Shown here: positions 25,674 to 35,105 of the stretch, one piece after another
How positions within the stretch are numbered: the stretch's first letter is position 1
Layout: every line of letters starts with the position of its first letter
NCBI GenBank assembly: GCA_964635055.1
Contig: CAZWMT010000008.1
Span: forward strand, 92,318-156,317
Reading direction: 5' to 3'
From: JAEUJM01 sp964635055
GTDB lineage: Bacteria > Actinomycetota > Acidimicrobiia > Acidimicrobiales > DATDAH01
DNA: 64,000 bases
Translations under genes and position numbers: made by a program
The notes under the pieces: generated by a model
Told to the model about the DNA's origin: nothing
Seen by the model: the letters and a program-made list of their open reading frames with translations, nothing else
Database searches by the model: none

Positions 25674-26093
25674 TCACGCGAGCAGTTCGACCTCGAGGTC
25701 GAAGGCGCGGTAGGTCTCCGCCGCCCTGCGATCCCGGGTGACCAGCGGCAACCGGTGGTGCGCCGCGGCTGCGGCCACGAGCGCGTCGTACACGGCGCCC
25801 CCGCTCACACCCAGCGTCGCGAGCTCACCGGTCAGCGACGCGCATGCTTCCTCGTCGAGGAACCGGCTCTGCGGGAAGTTGGCTGCGAGGAGCCGCGCCA
25901 CGGTCGCTGCATCCCGGCGGGAGGCCCCCGGGAGTCGAGTCAGCACCGAGAACGTCTCGAACCACGCGTGGCCGGCCAGCCCGAGCTCGCGTGCGTGAAG
26001 CGCCTGCCACGTGGCCGCGTGGGCGTCGTGGTCGGCGACGAGCAGCGGCACCGCGGCGCTGGTGTCCACCAAGGCGTCGGGTCTGGGGGGCAC
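25674..26093 (-). CDS. VapC-type PIN-domain toxin
   Basis: The 139-residue protein has the PIN-domain acidic residues: the first Asp in DALVDTSAAVPLL, the middle Asp in GAVYDALVAAAA and a late Asp in LVTRDRRAAETYR. PIN toxins cleave tRNA or rRNA. It starts at the GTG at 26093, 14 bases after the stop of its AbrB-type antitoxin. Confidence 0.88.
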   Translation of the reverse strand: MPPRPDALVDTSAAVPLLVADHDAHAATWQALHARELGLAGHAWFETFSVLTRLPGASRRDAATVARLLAANFPQSRFLDEEACASLTGELATLGVSGGAVYDALVAAAAAHHRLPLVTRDRRAAETYRAFDLEVELLA

Positions 26094-26107
26094 GCCGGGC
26101 GGCCGCG

Positions 26108-26344
26108 CTAGCGCTGATCGGCGAGCCGGAGCTCGCGCACTGCGTCGTCGCCGATCGTCGGCCCCGTCGACGCCGGTATGACGAGGCGCCCGTCGACCTC
26201 CGCGAGGTCGGCATGTGCCAGTGGCTCGATCCGGATACCCGCACCATCACGGACGACCTCGACCGGTCCCGGCGCGATCCCGAGCTCGTCTCGAAGCCGC
26301 TTCGGAATAACCACGCGTCCGGCACTGTCGATGGTTGCCTCCAT
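26108..26344 (-). CDS. VapB-type antitoxin with an AbrB/SpoVT fold
   Basis: The 78-residue protein begins MEATIDSAGRVVIPKRLRDE, the hallmark AbrB/SpoVT swapped-hairpin N-terminus, and ends in an acidic segment. It is the first gene of a VapBC operon and likely represses it together with the toxin. Confidence 0.9.
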   Translation of the reverse strand: MEATIDSAGRVVIPKRLRDELGIAPGPVEVVRDGAGIRIEPLAHADLAEVDGRLVIPASTGPTIGDDAVRELRLADQR

Positions 26345-26724
26345 GCCTGAAAGCTACCAACTCCTGAACCGCCCCCCTGGGCCTCATCTGTGTTCGCCAC
26401 GCCGCCTCGATCGCTGGCAAGGCGCAACGAAGACACCGTTGGACGTTCCGGTCCAGGAGCCGAATCGCTCGATGATGTCGGCGGTCACCTCGACCGAGCC
26501 GCTCGCCATCCCCAACCCCGGTCGGCCGGTACGCCTCCCCGACGACCAGATCAGGGCTCTGGACCGATCATCGAGGCCGCCGCGCCCATCGATCTCCCCC
26601 GCCGTGAAAACCGTACCGCGGGGTGGGGGGCTTGTGGCAAGGAGCTGATCCGTGCTGAGAATGCGCCCTCCGGATCGGGCACCGCTCCGATGCGGTGGCC
26701 CGATGACCGGACGAGAGGACGCAG
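26345..26724. other. 380-base intergenic region with no supported gene
   Basis: This gap separates the divergent vapBC operon and the rifampin phosphotransferase-like gene and must hold both promoters. Reading frames open through it on both strands, but none has a good start, recognisable motif or consistent codon bias. Composition is slightly less GC-rich than the flanking genes. It may contain decayed coding sequence. Confidence 0.5.
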
Positions 26725-29319
26725 GTGACCGATGCCGAAGCAGTGGACGGGGCGGAGCAGGGCGAGGTGGTCGACCTCGCCGCGATCGACCGGACGCTGA
26801 TCGGCGTCGCCGGCGGCAAGGGGGCCAACCTCGGCGAGCTGCTCCGGATGGACGGCGTCCGGGTGCCACCCGGGTTCTGCGTGACCACGAGCGCCTTCAC
26901 CCGGGTGGTGGCGTCGGCCCCCGAGGTGGCGGGCCCGCTCGACGACCTGGCCGGCGTGGACGCCGAGGACCGCGAGGCCCTGACCGCCCTGGCCGCGGGG
27001 CTCCGGAGCGCCATCGAGGCCCGGCCCGTCCCCGACGACCTGGCCGCCACCGTCGCCGAGGCGCTCGGCGACCTCGGCGCCGACACGCCCGTCGCGGTGC
27101 GCTCCAGCGCCACCGCCGAGGACCTACCCGCTGCGTCGTTCGCCGGTCAGCAGGACAGCTACCTGAACGTGGTGGGCGACGTCGACGTGGTCGACCGCGT
27201 CCGCCGCTGCTGGGCGTCGCTGTTCACCGACCGGGCGGTGGCCTACCGGGTCCGCAACGGCATCGACCACCGCTCGGTGCGCATGGCCGTCGTCGTCCAG
27301 GCGATGGTCGGGGCGCGGGCGGCCGGCGTGCTCTTCACCGCCGACCCCGTCACCGGCAACCGCCGGGTCACCGCCGTCGAGGCCGTCGCCGGGCTCGGCG
27401 AGGCGTTGGTGGCCGGCCAGGTCACCCCGGACGCCTATCGGGTGCGCGACGGCGCCGTCGTCGACCGGGAGCGCTCCGCGGAACGCCCCGAGCCCGCGGT
27501 CACCGAGGCGCAGGTGCTCGAGCTCGCCGCCCTCGGGCGCCACATCGAGGCGCACTTCGGGGCGCCGCAGGACATCGAGTGGTGCCTCGACGACGAGGGT
27601 CTCGCCGTCGTCCAGAGCCGGCCCATCACCACCCTCTTCCCGATTCCCGAGGTGGACGACGACGCCAACCACGTCTACGTCTCCGTGGGCCACCAGCAGA
27701 TGATGACGGAACCGATGACGCCACTCGGGCTGTCGGTCTGGCAGCTCACGGCCCTGCGACCGATGTTCACCGCCGGCGGGCGCCTCTTCGTCGACGTCAC
27801 CGAGAACCTGGCCTCACCGACGACCCGGCCGGCGATCATGGAGGGGCTCGGCCGGTCCGACCCGCTGATCCGCGACGCGCTGGAGACGGTCATCGCGCGC
27901 GAGGGCTTCCTGCCGCCGGCCCCGGCGACCGACGGCGAGCGCCCACCCATCCCCGGCGCCCCCGGGGGACCGCCGCCGATCGACGCCGACCCCGAGTTGG
28001 TCCTCGAGCTGGTCCGGCGCACCGAGGAGTCCCTCGCCGCGACCGCCGAGGCCATCACCACCAAGACGGGCACCGAGCTCCTCGACGTCATCCTCGACGA
28101 CCTCCCCGAGCTGCGGAGCCGACTCGCGAACCCGGAGAGCCTCCCGGTGATCCTGACGGCGATGGAGGCCGCCTTCTGGCTCAACGACCACCTCGGGGAG
28201 TGGCTCGGCGAGACCAACGTGGCCGACGCGCTCTCACAGTCGGTGCCCGACAACGTGACCTCGAACATGGGCCTCGCGCTGCTCGACGTCGCCGACGCCA
28301 TCCGCCCGCATCGCGAGGTGGTGGCGTTCCTCCGGGCCGTCGGCGATGACGACGGGTTCCTCGAGCGCCTGCCCGGCGTCGACCCCGAGGGTGGAGGCGG
28401 TCGGGTCGCCGCCGAGGCCATCCGGGCCTACCTCGACGCCTACGGCATGCGCTGCGTCGGCGAGATCGACATCACCCGCCCGCGGTGGAGCGAGCGGCCG
28501 AGCGCGCTCGTCCCGCTGATCCTCTCGAACGTCGAGAACTTCACCCCGGGCGAGCGCGAGCGCCGCTTCGCCGAGGGGTTGCGGGTCGCCACCGAGAAGG
28601 AGCGCGACGTGCTCGAGCGCCTCCGCGCCCTGCCCGACGGCGAGTCCAAGGCGGCGGAGTCCAAGGCGATGATCGACCGGGTGCGCACCTTCGCCGGCTA
28701 CCGCGAGTACCCCAAGTACCGCATGATCAGCCGCTACTGGATCTACAAGCAGGCGCTGCTGGCCGAGGCCGATCGCCTCGTGGCCGCCGGCGTGGTCGAC
28801 GTCGCCGACGACGTGTACTTCCTCACCTTCGGCGAGCTCCACGACGTCGTCCGCACGGGTCACGCCGACCGGGACCTGATCCGCCGGCGCCGCGAGGAGC
28901 TCCGGTCGTACGCCGCCCTCACGCCGCCGCGCGTGCTCACGTCCGAGGGCGAGGCCCTCCACGGCTCGTATCGCCGCGACGACGTGCCCGACGGCGCACT
29001 TGTGGGGCTGGCGGTCTCGACCGGCGTGGTCGAGGGACGGGCCCGGGTCATCCTGGACATGGCCGACGCCCACGACCTCGAGCCCGGCGACGTCCTCGTC
29101 ACCACCGGCACCGACCCGAGTTGGTCGCCGGTCTTCGTGGCGGTGGCCGGCCTGGTCACCGAGGTCGGCGGGCTCATGACCCACGGCGCGGTCATCGCCC
29201 GGGAGTACGGCCTGCCGGCGGTCGTCGGCGTCGAAGGCGCCACCCGGCGCATCGAGGACGGCGAACGCATCCGGGTGGACGGCACCCAGGGGACGGTCGA
29301 GGTCCTGCCCACGCCGTGA
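26725..29319 (+). CDS. Rifampin phosphotransferase-like PEP-utilising enzyme
   Basis: The 864-residue protein has the three-part layout of rifampin phosphotransferase (about 867 residues) and related PEP synthases. An N-terminal ATP-grasp half starts GGKGANLGELLRMDGVRVPP and includes RSSATAEDLPAASFAGQQDS. The central substrate domain spans about residues 330-750. The C-terminal swivelling His domain reads TEVGGLMTHGAVIAREYGLP, with catalytic H820. The GTG start at 26725 follows a purine-rich stretch. It lacks the C-terminal PEP-binding barrel of PpsA, which favours Rph. If it is Rph it would phosphorylate rifamycins; a different natural substrate is possible. Confidence 0.8.
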   Translation: MTDAEAVDGAEQGEVVDLAAIDRTLIGVAGGKGANLGELLRMDGVRVPPGFCVTTSAFTRVVASAPEVAGPLDDLAGVDAEDREALTALAAGLRSAIEARPVPDDLAATVAEALGDLGADTPVAVRSSATAEDLPAASFAGQQDSYLNVVGDVDVVDRVRRCWASLFTDRAVAYRVRNGIDHRSVRMAVVVQAMVGARAAGVLFTADPVTGNRRVTAVEAVAGLGEALVAGQVTPDAYRVRDGAVVDRERSAERPEPAVTEAQVLELAALGRHIEAHFGAPQDIEWCLDDEGLAVVQSRPITTLFPIPEVDDDANHVYVSVGHQQMMTEPMTPLGLSVWQLTALRPMFTAGGRLFVDVTENLASPTTRPAIMEGLGRSDPLIRDALETVIAREGFLPPAPATDGERPPIPGAPGGPPPIDADPELVLELVRRTEESLAATAEAITTKTGTELLDVILDDLPELRSRLANPESLPVILTAMEAAFWLNDHLGEWLGETNVADALSQSVPDNVTSNMGLALLDVADAIRPHREVVAFLRAVGDDDGFLERLPGVDPEGGGGRVAAEAIRAYLDAYGMRCVGEIDITRPRWSERPSALVPLILSNVENFTPGERERRFAEGLRVATEKERDVLERLRALPDGESKAAESKAMIDRVRTFAGYREYPKYRMISRYWIYKQALLAEADRLVAAGVVDVADDVYFLTFGELHDVVRTGHADRDLIRRRREELRSYAALTPPRVLTSEGEALHGSYRRDDVPDGALVGLAVSTGVVEGRARVILDMADAHDLEPGDVLVTTGTDPSWSPVFVAVAGLVTEVGGLMTHGAVIAREYGLPAVVGVEGATRRIEDGERIRVDGTQGTVEVLPTP

Positions 29320-29440
29320 GCCTGGGGCGGCCGGAATGGGCCGCCGCCGACCAGAACCGTCAGGCCCGGGAGTCCTCCTCGAGGGCTCGGGTCGTTCGAT
29401 CCCGATGGCCTCGGACCGCCGCCCGCCGGGACTCAAGAGG

Positions 29441-30250
29441 TCAGCGACCGCCGAGCAGGGCGCGGACCCGGTCGGCGGCATGGGCGACCTGCGAGCGGTA
29501 CAACGACCCGCCGACGCTGACCCGCCGCACGCCGAGCGCGGCGAGGTCGTCGAGACCGAAGGGGGCCGGCCCGGGGGCGTCGACGGCGGGGAAGGGGAGC
29601 AGGACGTTCACCGGCCCGCCCGCCTCGCTGGTCACTCGGCGGATCGAGTCGAGGTCGCGCAGCCCCGGGGCGAAGAGGCAGTGGGCGCCGGCGTCCGCGA
29701 AGCCCTGGAGCCGGGCCATGGCCTCGTCCAACCCGCCCTCGATGCCGTAGAGCACCACCTCGGTCCGGCCGGTGATGACGAAGGGATGGTCGAGGGCGTT
29801 CGCCGCCTCGACCGCGGCCTCGATGCGGGCGACGGCGAGGGCCCGGTCGTACAGGCCCCGCTCGGGGTCGCCCGACCAGTCCTCGATACCCATGCCTGCC
29901 GCGCCGGCCGCGGCGAAGCGGGCCACCGCGTCGGCCATGGCCTCGGGCTCGTGGCCGTAGCCGTTCTCGGCGTCGACGTTCAGCGGGACGCCGGGCACCG
30001 CCGCGGCGAGGATCTCGGCGTGACCGGCGTGCTCCTCGAGGGTGACGTCGCCCGCGGCATCACGGCGGTCGATGGTGGCGGCGAAGCCGCTGCTGGTCGT
30101 GGCGATCGCGACGGCGCCGGCATCGACGACCGCCCGGGCGGTACCGGCGTCGGCGACGTTGACCAGCACGAAGGTGCCCGCCTCGTGCAGCTCCCGGAAG
30201 CGCTCGCCGGCGTCCACGGGGCCGACGGTACTCGCCGTGCGCCGGCGCAT
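29441..30250 (-). CDS. Isocitrate lyase/PEP mutase-family enzyme
   Basis: The 269-residue TIM-barrel protein has the family motifs: VNVADAGTARAVVDAGAVAI near the N-terminus, the metal-binding VPLNVDAENGYG near residue 90 and GIEDWSGDP near residue 120. Members are PEP phosphonomutases, oxaloacetate decarboxylases or 2-methylisocitrate lyases, and this short stand-alone form cannot be assigned further. The ATG at 30250 is the first in frame after the upstream gene. It follows the MBL-fold gene in the same direction by 95 bases. Confidence 0.85.
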   Translation of the reverse strand: MRRRTASTVGPVDAGERFRELHEAGTFVLVNVADAGTARAVVDAGAVAIATTSSGFAATIDRRDAAGDVTLEEHAGHAEILAAAVPGVPLNVDAENGYGHEPEAMADAVARFAAAGAAGMGIEDWSGDPERGLYDRALAVARIEAAVEAANALDHPFVITGRTEVVLYGIEGGLDEAMARLQGFADAGAHCLFAPGLRDLDSIRRVTSEAGGPVNVLLPFPAVDAPGPAPFGLDDLAALGVRRVSVGGSLYRSQVAHAADRVRALLGGR

Positions 30251-30345
30251 CCCGCGGTTCTGTGCGCCCGCTCGGGGGAGACCAGGCGACGAACGCGGAC
30301 CCGTGGCGGCGCCGCCGGTCAGGCGCCGCCGGTCAGCCGCCCCGG

Positions 30346-31062
30346 TCAGGCGGCGGCGAGGCGGCGGGCGTACTCGGCGGCCAGGGCGTTCAGGGCGGCG
30401 CCGCAGTCGCCGGTGAACGCCGGGCCGTGCATCAGGGCGAGCGCCTCGGCCCCGAGGTCGGCCAGTTCGGCGATCGTCGGCGCGGTGGACGGCGTGAGGC
30501 AGGTGGCGCCGAAGAGATCCTCGGCGGCGATCGCGGGGCCCACGATGTCGCCATCGGTGGTGGCCGGCCCCTCCCCCGTCGCCGTGAACAGGTCGCCGCA
30601 CAGCAGGGTCTGCGTCGCCTCCTCGTAGAGCAGGTGCGCGTCCCAGCCGTGGGGGACATGCGGCGTGTCCAGCATGCGCACCCGTTTGCCGCCGAGGTCG
30701 AGCACCTCGCCGTCGCCCATCGAGTGGGGCGGCCGGTCGCACAGGTCGAACAGCGACAAGATGTTGGCGAGGTGCGAGCCGATCACCTGAGCGTCGGGCG
30801 CCGCCGCGAGGAACTCGTTCATCGCCCCGCACTCGTCGGACTCCAGGTGCCCGAACGCGATCCACCGCAGCCGCTCGAGGGGGATGACCGACGCCACCGC
30901 GGCCGAGACATCGGGGAACAACGCCCGCTGGCCGGTGTGGAACAGGAGCGGCTCGTCGGCGTCGAGCAGGTACTGGTTGAAGACCAGCCCCGCCGCCTCC
31001 AGGAAGGTCGACAGCCGGTACACCCCGTCGCCGACCTCGTCGACCGTCGTCTCGTAGCCCAC
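30346..31062 (-). CDS. MBL-fold metallohydrolase, flavodiiron/ODP-like
   Basis: The 238-residue protein has the metallo-beta-lactamase fold of the flavodiiron (ODP) branch. The usual HxExDH motif appears as GHLESDECGAMNEF, where Cys replaces the second His. Other ligands are suggested by HGWDAHLLYEE, LLCGDLF and ALMHGPAFTGD. With no flavodoxin domain it would be a stand-alone sensor or hydrolase. The ATG at 31062 is natural; the gene lies between the PEP mutase-like gene and the acyl-CoA-dehydrogenase-fold gene on the same strand. Confidence 0.75.
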   Translation of the reverse strand: MGYETTVDEVGDGVYRLSTFLEAAGLVFNQYLLDADEPLLFHTGQRALFPDVSAAVASVIPLERLRWIAFGHLESDECGAMNEFLAAAPDAQVIGSHLANILSLFDLCDRPPHSMGDGEVLDLGGKRVRMLDTPHVPHGWDAHLLYEEATQTLLCGDLFTATGEGPATTDGDIVGPAIAAEDLFGATCLTPSTAPTIAELADLGAEALALMHGPAFTGDCGAALNALAAEYARRLAAA

Positions 31063-31134
31063 CGATCGCCACCCCCTCGACGTGCCACGGCCCCCTCCGG
31101 GCCGAGTCCAGCGGCCCGACGGTAGCGCGCCGGC

Positions 31135-32301
31135 TCAGAGCAGGTCGGTGAGGGCGGGCTCGAGGCCGACGAGGATGCGGCCGTGGAGCTCGGCGGCCCG
31201 ATCGGCGTCGAACACGGCGTGGCCGGCGCCCGTGTTGAGGTCACGCTGGAAGCGCTGCAAGGGGTGGTCGAGCAGGTGGACGGAACCGCCGGCGGCGTCG
31301 CACACCGAGGTGAGTGCGCCCTTGGCGGTGTGCACCGCCGTGGTCGTGGCCATGCGCAGGTGCGACCGCTCGGCCCGGGCCAGGCGACGGCCGCCGGGCC
31401 CGAAGGCGCGCTCCAGCGTGCGCACGCAGTCGTCGAGCAGCACGCGCGCGGTGCGGACGTCGGTGTCGGCACGGGCGAGGCGGATCTGCGCCGCGGGCTT
31501 CTCCACCTGGCGCTCGCCGAGGCTGTAGGCGAGCACCCGGTCGGCCAGTCGGCGACGGTAGGCCTCGAGGGCGCCGCCGGCGCCGCCGACCAGGGGCGTG
31601 GCCGCGGTCAGGCAGAGGACCGGCACGACCGGGTAGCCGGCCATCGGGGTGCCGGGCACGGGTGTCAGCTCCCCCTCGGCGAGCCCCAGGAACGGGAGGG
31701 TGCGCTCGGCGGGGACGAACGCCTCCCGGCACACCACGTCGTTCGAACCCGTGGCCCGCATGCCGTCGGTGTGCCACACGTCGTCGACCTCGAACTGGTC
31801 CGGGTCGAGCAGCACCATGCGCAGGTCCGGGAGCCCGTCGGTGACGACCACGCCGGTGACCAGGGCGCAGTCGGCGTGCATGACCCCGGTCCCCCACGAC
31901 CACCGGCCGGTGACCTCGTACCCGCCGTCGACGGGCGTGGCGGTACCGGTGGGCGACAGGGCCGCCGGCGCCAGCGCGTAGCCGCGGTCCCCGAACACCT
32001 CGTCGACCACCGTGCCAGGGAACATCGCGAGCAGCCAGCTGTGCATCACCAGGAAGGTCGTGACCCAGGCGGTGGCGGTGTCGGCCTGCCCGAGGGTCAG
32101 CCCCAGTGCGACGACCGAGTCGAGCCCGAGACCGTGCCCGCCCCGCTCGGGGGACACGAGCGCCCGGAACACGTCGGCGTCGCGGAGCTCGGCGAGGGTC
32201 TCGTCGGGAAGGCGGCGGAGGCGCTCGCCCTCGGCGGCGCGTGCCGCGATGCCGGGCAGCAGCGGCTCGATCCGCTCGACCAGCGCGGCGGCGTCTCGCA
32301 T
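31135..32301 (-). CDS. Acyl-CoA-dehydrogenase-fold flavin monooxygenase-like protein
   Basis: The 388-residue protein has the acyl-CoA dehydrogenase fold but resembles the HpaB/DszC/HsaA group, which are FMN- or FAD-dependent monooxygenases supplied by a separate reductase. Features are LVSPERGGHGLGLDSVVALG, GYEVTGRWSWGTGVMHADCA near residue 130 and a C-terminal helical domain with DAAGGSVHLLDHPLQRFQRD, typical of the group. It is divergent from the amidohydrolase-P450 pair across a region with an operator-like palindrome. A hydroxylase role in the catabolic locus is inference. Confidence 0.8.
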   Translation of the reverse strand: MRDAAALVERIEPLLPGIAARAAEGERLRRLPDETLAELRDADVFRALVSPERGGHGLGLDSVVALGLTLGQADTATAWVTTFLVMHSWLLAMFPGTVVDEVFGDRGYALAPAALSPTGTATPVDGGYEVTGRWSWGTGVMHADCALVTGVVVTDGLPDLRMVLLDPDQFEVDDVWHTDGMRATGSNDVVCREAFVPAERTLPFLGLAEGELTPVPGTPMAGYPVVPVLCLTAATPLVGGAGGALEAYRRRLADRVLAYSLGERQVEKPAAQIRLARADTDVRTARVLLDDCVRTLERAFGPGGRRLARAERSHLRMATTTAVHTAKGALTSVCDAAGGSVHLLDHPLQRFQRDLNTGAGHAVFDADRAAELHGRILVGLEPALTDLL

Positions 32302-32401
32302 CCAGCGATCCTCCCACGCCCGCGACCACCCCCCGACGCCCCGTTCCTGCTGGAGGTCGGGCCGGCGGCCCCCAACAGCGGGACCGCACGAACGGCCCAG
32401 T

Positions 32402-32418
32402 GGTTAACATCGTTCACC
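32402..32418. promoter_or_regulatory. Operator-like palindrome (site 1)
   Basis: The sequence GGTTAACATCGTTCACC is an imperfect palindrome around T32410 and lies in the divergent promoter region, 22 bases before the amidohydrolase start. A closely related site (13 of 16 identical) lies at 38714-38729 in another divergent promoter of the same locus. This is consistent with one shared regulator, possibly of the TetR family. No such regulator gene is adjacent. Confidence 0.5.
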
Positions 32419-32439
32419 AACGGGGACCTTGGGGGGACC

Positions 32440-33783
32440 ATGAGCGACGCGAACCGCAGCACGCCCGTCCTGCTCGCCGGCGGGTCCGTCATCGACGGCA
32501 CCGGCGCGGCGCCCACACCCGTCACCGACGTCCTCCTCGAGCCGGACCGCATCCTCGCCGTCGGACCGGACGCCCGCACGCAAGCGGCGGCGCTCGGTGC
32601 CACCACCCTCGACGCTCGGGGATGCACGGTGATGCCCGGCCTCATCGACGCCCACTGCCACATCACCTTCGGCGAGCCGGCCAGCAACGACGAGTTGTTC
32701 TTCCACCGGCCCGCGGCCACGTCGATGCTGCTCGCCGCCTTCAACGTCGCCAAGTTGCTGCGCGCCGGGGTGACCGGGTTCCTCGACGCGGACTGCATCT
32801 TCGACCTCGGGCCCGCCCTCCGCGACGGCATCGAGGCCGGCCTGACCGAAGGGCCCCGCATGACCGCGGGCCTCAACGCGTTGCTCACCACGGCGGGCGG
32901 GACCGCCGGCCGACTGATCCCCGATGCGGGCCGCATCGGCTACGCCCACGTGATGACCGATCGCGCCGAGATCGTGCGCACCACGCGACAGCAGGTGAAG
33001 CAGGGGGCCGACTGGGTCAAGATCCACGTCACCGGCTCGCTGCCCGACAAGCGGGGGGAGCTGACGGTGTGGACCCTCGACGAGCTGCGCGCCGTCACCG
33101 ACACCGCGCACGCGCTCGACACTCCCACCATCGCCCACTGCCGCAACGCCGACTCCACCCGCCTGGCGGCCGAGGCGGGGGTCGACCTGATCCTCCACGC
33201 CAGCTACCTCGACGAGGCCGCCGTCGCCGCGGTCGCGGAGGCCGGGGCGGCGATCGCGCCCACCTTCACGTTCCTCGCCAACCTGGCCGAGCACGGCGAC
33301 AAGGTGGGTGCTATGACGAGCCAGGTCGACCTGTTCCTCGGGGAGATCCAGGCCACCGCGGCCCTGCTGCGAACGGCCTACGACGCCGGGGTGCCGCTCC
33401 TCTGCGGCTCCGAGAGCGGGTTCTCCCTCACTCCCTACGGGCACTGGCACGCACGCGAGATGGAGGTGTTCGTCGACGCCCTCGGCCTCACCCCACTCGA
33501 GGCCATCTCCTGCGCGACGCGCAACGGCGCGATCGCCCTGCGCCGACCCCTCGACTCGATCGGTGTGATCACCCCGGGCGCCGCCGCCGACGTGCTCGTC
33601 GTCGACGGCGACCCGGCCACCGATGTCCGGGTGCTGGGCGACCGGCGACGCCTGCGCCACGTGTTCAGCCGCGGCCGGGCGGTCGACCTCGATCGCCCGT
33701 GGCCGACCCGGGAGACGCTGCCCATGGAGAAGGTGGGCCTGTGGTCCGCCGAGCTGCTCACCTGGGAGCGGGCGCACCGGTGA
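32440..33783 (+). CDS. Amidohydrolase (imidazolonepropionase/prolidase-like)
   Basis: The 447-residue enzyme has a small N-terminal beta-sandwich and a TIM barrel. The metal ligands are visible: the HxH motif in MPGLIDAHCHITFG near residue 70, the probable carboxylated lysine in DWVKIHVTGS near residue 190, H in TIAHCRNADSTR, H in LILHASYLDE and a later Asp region. The terminal NG..ALRR and GVITPGAAADVLVVDGDP blocks are typical. The ATG at 32440 follows a GGGGGGA ribosome-binding site. The stop overlaps the P450 start (GTGA), so the pair is coupled. Confidence 0.88.
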   Translation: MSDANRSTPVLLAGGSVIDGTGAAPTPVTDVLLEPDRILAVGPDARTQAAALGATTLDARGCTVMPGLIDAHCHITFGEPASNDELFFHRPAATSMLLAAFNVAKLLRAGVTGFLDADCIFDLGPALRDGIEAGLTEGPRMTAGLNALLTTAGGTAGRLIPDAGRIGYAHVMTDRAEIVRTTRQQVKQGADWVKIHVTGSLPDKRGELTVWTLDELRAVTDTAHALDTPTIAHCRNADSTRLAAEAGVDLILHASYLDEAAVAAVAEAGAAIAPTFTFLANLAEHGDKVGAMTSQVDLFLGEIQATAALLRTAYDAGVPLLCGSESGFSLTPYGHWHAREMEVFVDALGLTPLEAISCATRNGAIALRRPLDSIGVITPGAAADVLVVDGDPATDVRVLGDRRRLRHVFSRGRAVDLDRPWPTRETLPMEKVGLWSAELLTWERAHR

Positions 33784-34997
33784 CCGCCGCCGAGGACACT
33801 CCCCGGGTCGTCACCGTCGACACCTACCTGGCGGCACGCGACACCTATCGCCAGAAGCAGCTGCGACAGGCCCTCTACGACGCCGGCGACGTCGTGATGG
33901 CCGACGTGCTCGTGAACCTCCACGGCGACGAGCACCGGGCCCGGCGCCGCCTCGAGAACCGCCTCTTCCGCCGCAGCACCCACGCCCGCTACGAGCGCGA
34001 GCTGTTCCCGCCCATCGTCGGGGAGACCCTCGCGCCCCACGTCGCCGAGGGCCACGCCGAGCTCGTCGGCCTCAGCCACGAGATGATGATGAACCTGGCG
34101 GCGTTCACGGCGGGCGTCGACCGCCCGCAGCGCACCCCCGAGGAGACCCGCCGCCTGTACTCCTACCTGATGCTGTTCATCGAGGGCGCCACCCTCGCCC
34201 ACTACACCGGAGACCGTGCCGCGAAGCGCGCCGAGGTCGCCGCCGCCCTCGCCGCCTTCGACGCCGAGTTCCTCCAGCCGTCCATCGCGCGACGACAGGC
34301 CGAGCTCGAGCGCCTCGCCGCCGGCGAGATCACCGAGGAGGCCCTGCCCCAGGACGTGCTCACGCTCCTGCTCCGCAACCTCGACGACCTCCGCCTGCCC
34401 CCGGACGTGGTGCTGCGGGAGACGTGCTTCTACCTGCTCGCCGGCGCCCACACCTCGGCGACCGCGTACGTGCGCACGCTCCACAACGTGTTCGACCTGG
34501 CGGTCAGCGATCCCGACGGCGCCTCGCGGGCCGCCACCGACCTGGGCTTCCTGCAGCGATGTGTGCACGAGACCGTGCGGCTCCAGCCGTCGAGCCCGGT
34601 GGCCATGCGCTGGGCCCTCGACGAGGTCGAGTTGCCCGGCGGCGAGCGGGTGGGCCCGGGCGACAAGGTGGTCATCGACCTCATGGCCGTGAACCGCGAC
34701 CCGACGGTGTTCGGCCCCGACGCCGATCGGTTCGACCCGACCCGGGAGTTGCCCTCCGGGGTCGCCCGATGGGGCCTGAGCTTCGGCCTCGGGATGCACG
34801 CCTGCATCGGCCAGGACCTGGCCGCCGGCGTCGAGGCCGCGGCCGACGGGCCCGACGACGACCACCTCTACGGCCTGGTGCCGGTCGCCGTCCAGGCCAC
34901 GCTCGACGCCGGGGCCCACCCCGACCCGGACGCGCCGGCGCGGCTCGACCCCGAGTCCGAGCGGGGCTACTGGTCGGCCTACCCGGTGCGCTTCTGA
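33780..34997 (+). CDS. Cytochrome P450
   Basis: The 405-residue P450 has the heme-binding motif SFGLGMHACIGQ with C342 as ligand, the I-helix LLAGAHTSATAY near residue 220 and the K-helix ETVRLQPSSP (ExxR). The I-helix lacks the usual acid-alcohol pair in standard form, with His-Thr instead. The segment after the heme cysteine is longer than usual. It is translationally coupled to the amidohydrolase. Redox partners are not nearby. The substrate is unknown; an oxidation step within the 31-44 kb catabolic locus is inferred. Confidence 0.88.
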   Translation: MTAAEDTPRVVTVDTYLAARDTYRQKQLRQALYDAGDVVMADVLVNLHGDEHRARRRLENRLFRRSTHARYERELFPPIVGETLAPHVAEGHAELVGLSHEMMMNLAAFTAGVDRPQRTPEETRRLYSYLMLFIEGATLAHYTGDRAAKRAEVAAALAAFDAEFLQPSIARRQAELERLAAGEITEEALPQDVLTLLLRNLDDLRLPPDVVLRETCFYLLAGAHTSATAYVRTLHNVFDLAVSDPDGASRAATDLGFLQRCVHETVRLQPSSPVAMRWALDEVELPGGERVGPGDKVVIDLMAVNRDPTVFGPDADRFDPTRELPSGVARWGLSFGLGMHACIGQDLAAGVEAAADGPDDDHLYGLVPVAVQATLDAGAHPDPDAPARLDPESERGYWSAYPVRF

Positions 34998-35105
34998 TCC
35001 CGTCCGTTCGGCCGGCGAGTCGTAGCCGTCACCGCGCCCGCAGGCGCTCGCCGTGAGGCCCGGGCCCGCCGGCGTCGCCACCCACGGCCGCCGGCGGTCA
35101 CCCCT

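Noticed and set aside
26384..26869. Open frame on the minus strand through the gap before the PEP-utilising gene
   Set aside because: It overlaps the start of that gene, has no start near its coding-like part and no recognisable motif.
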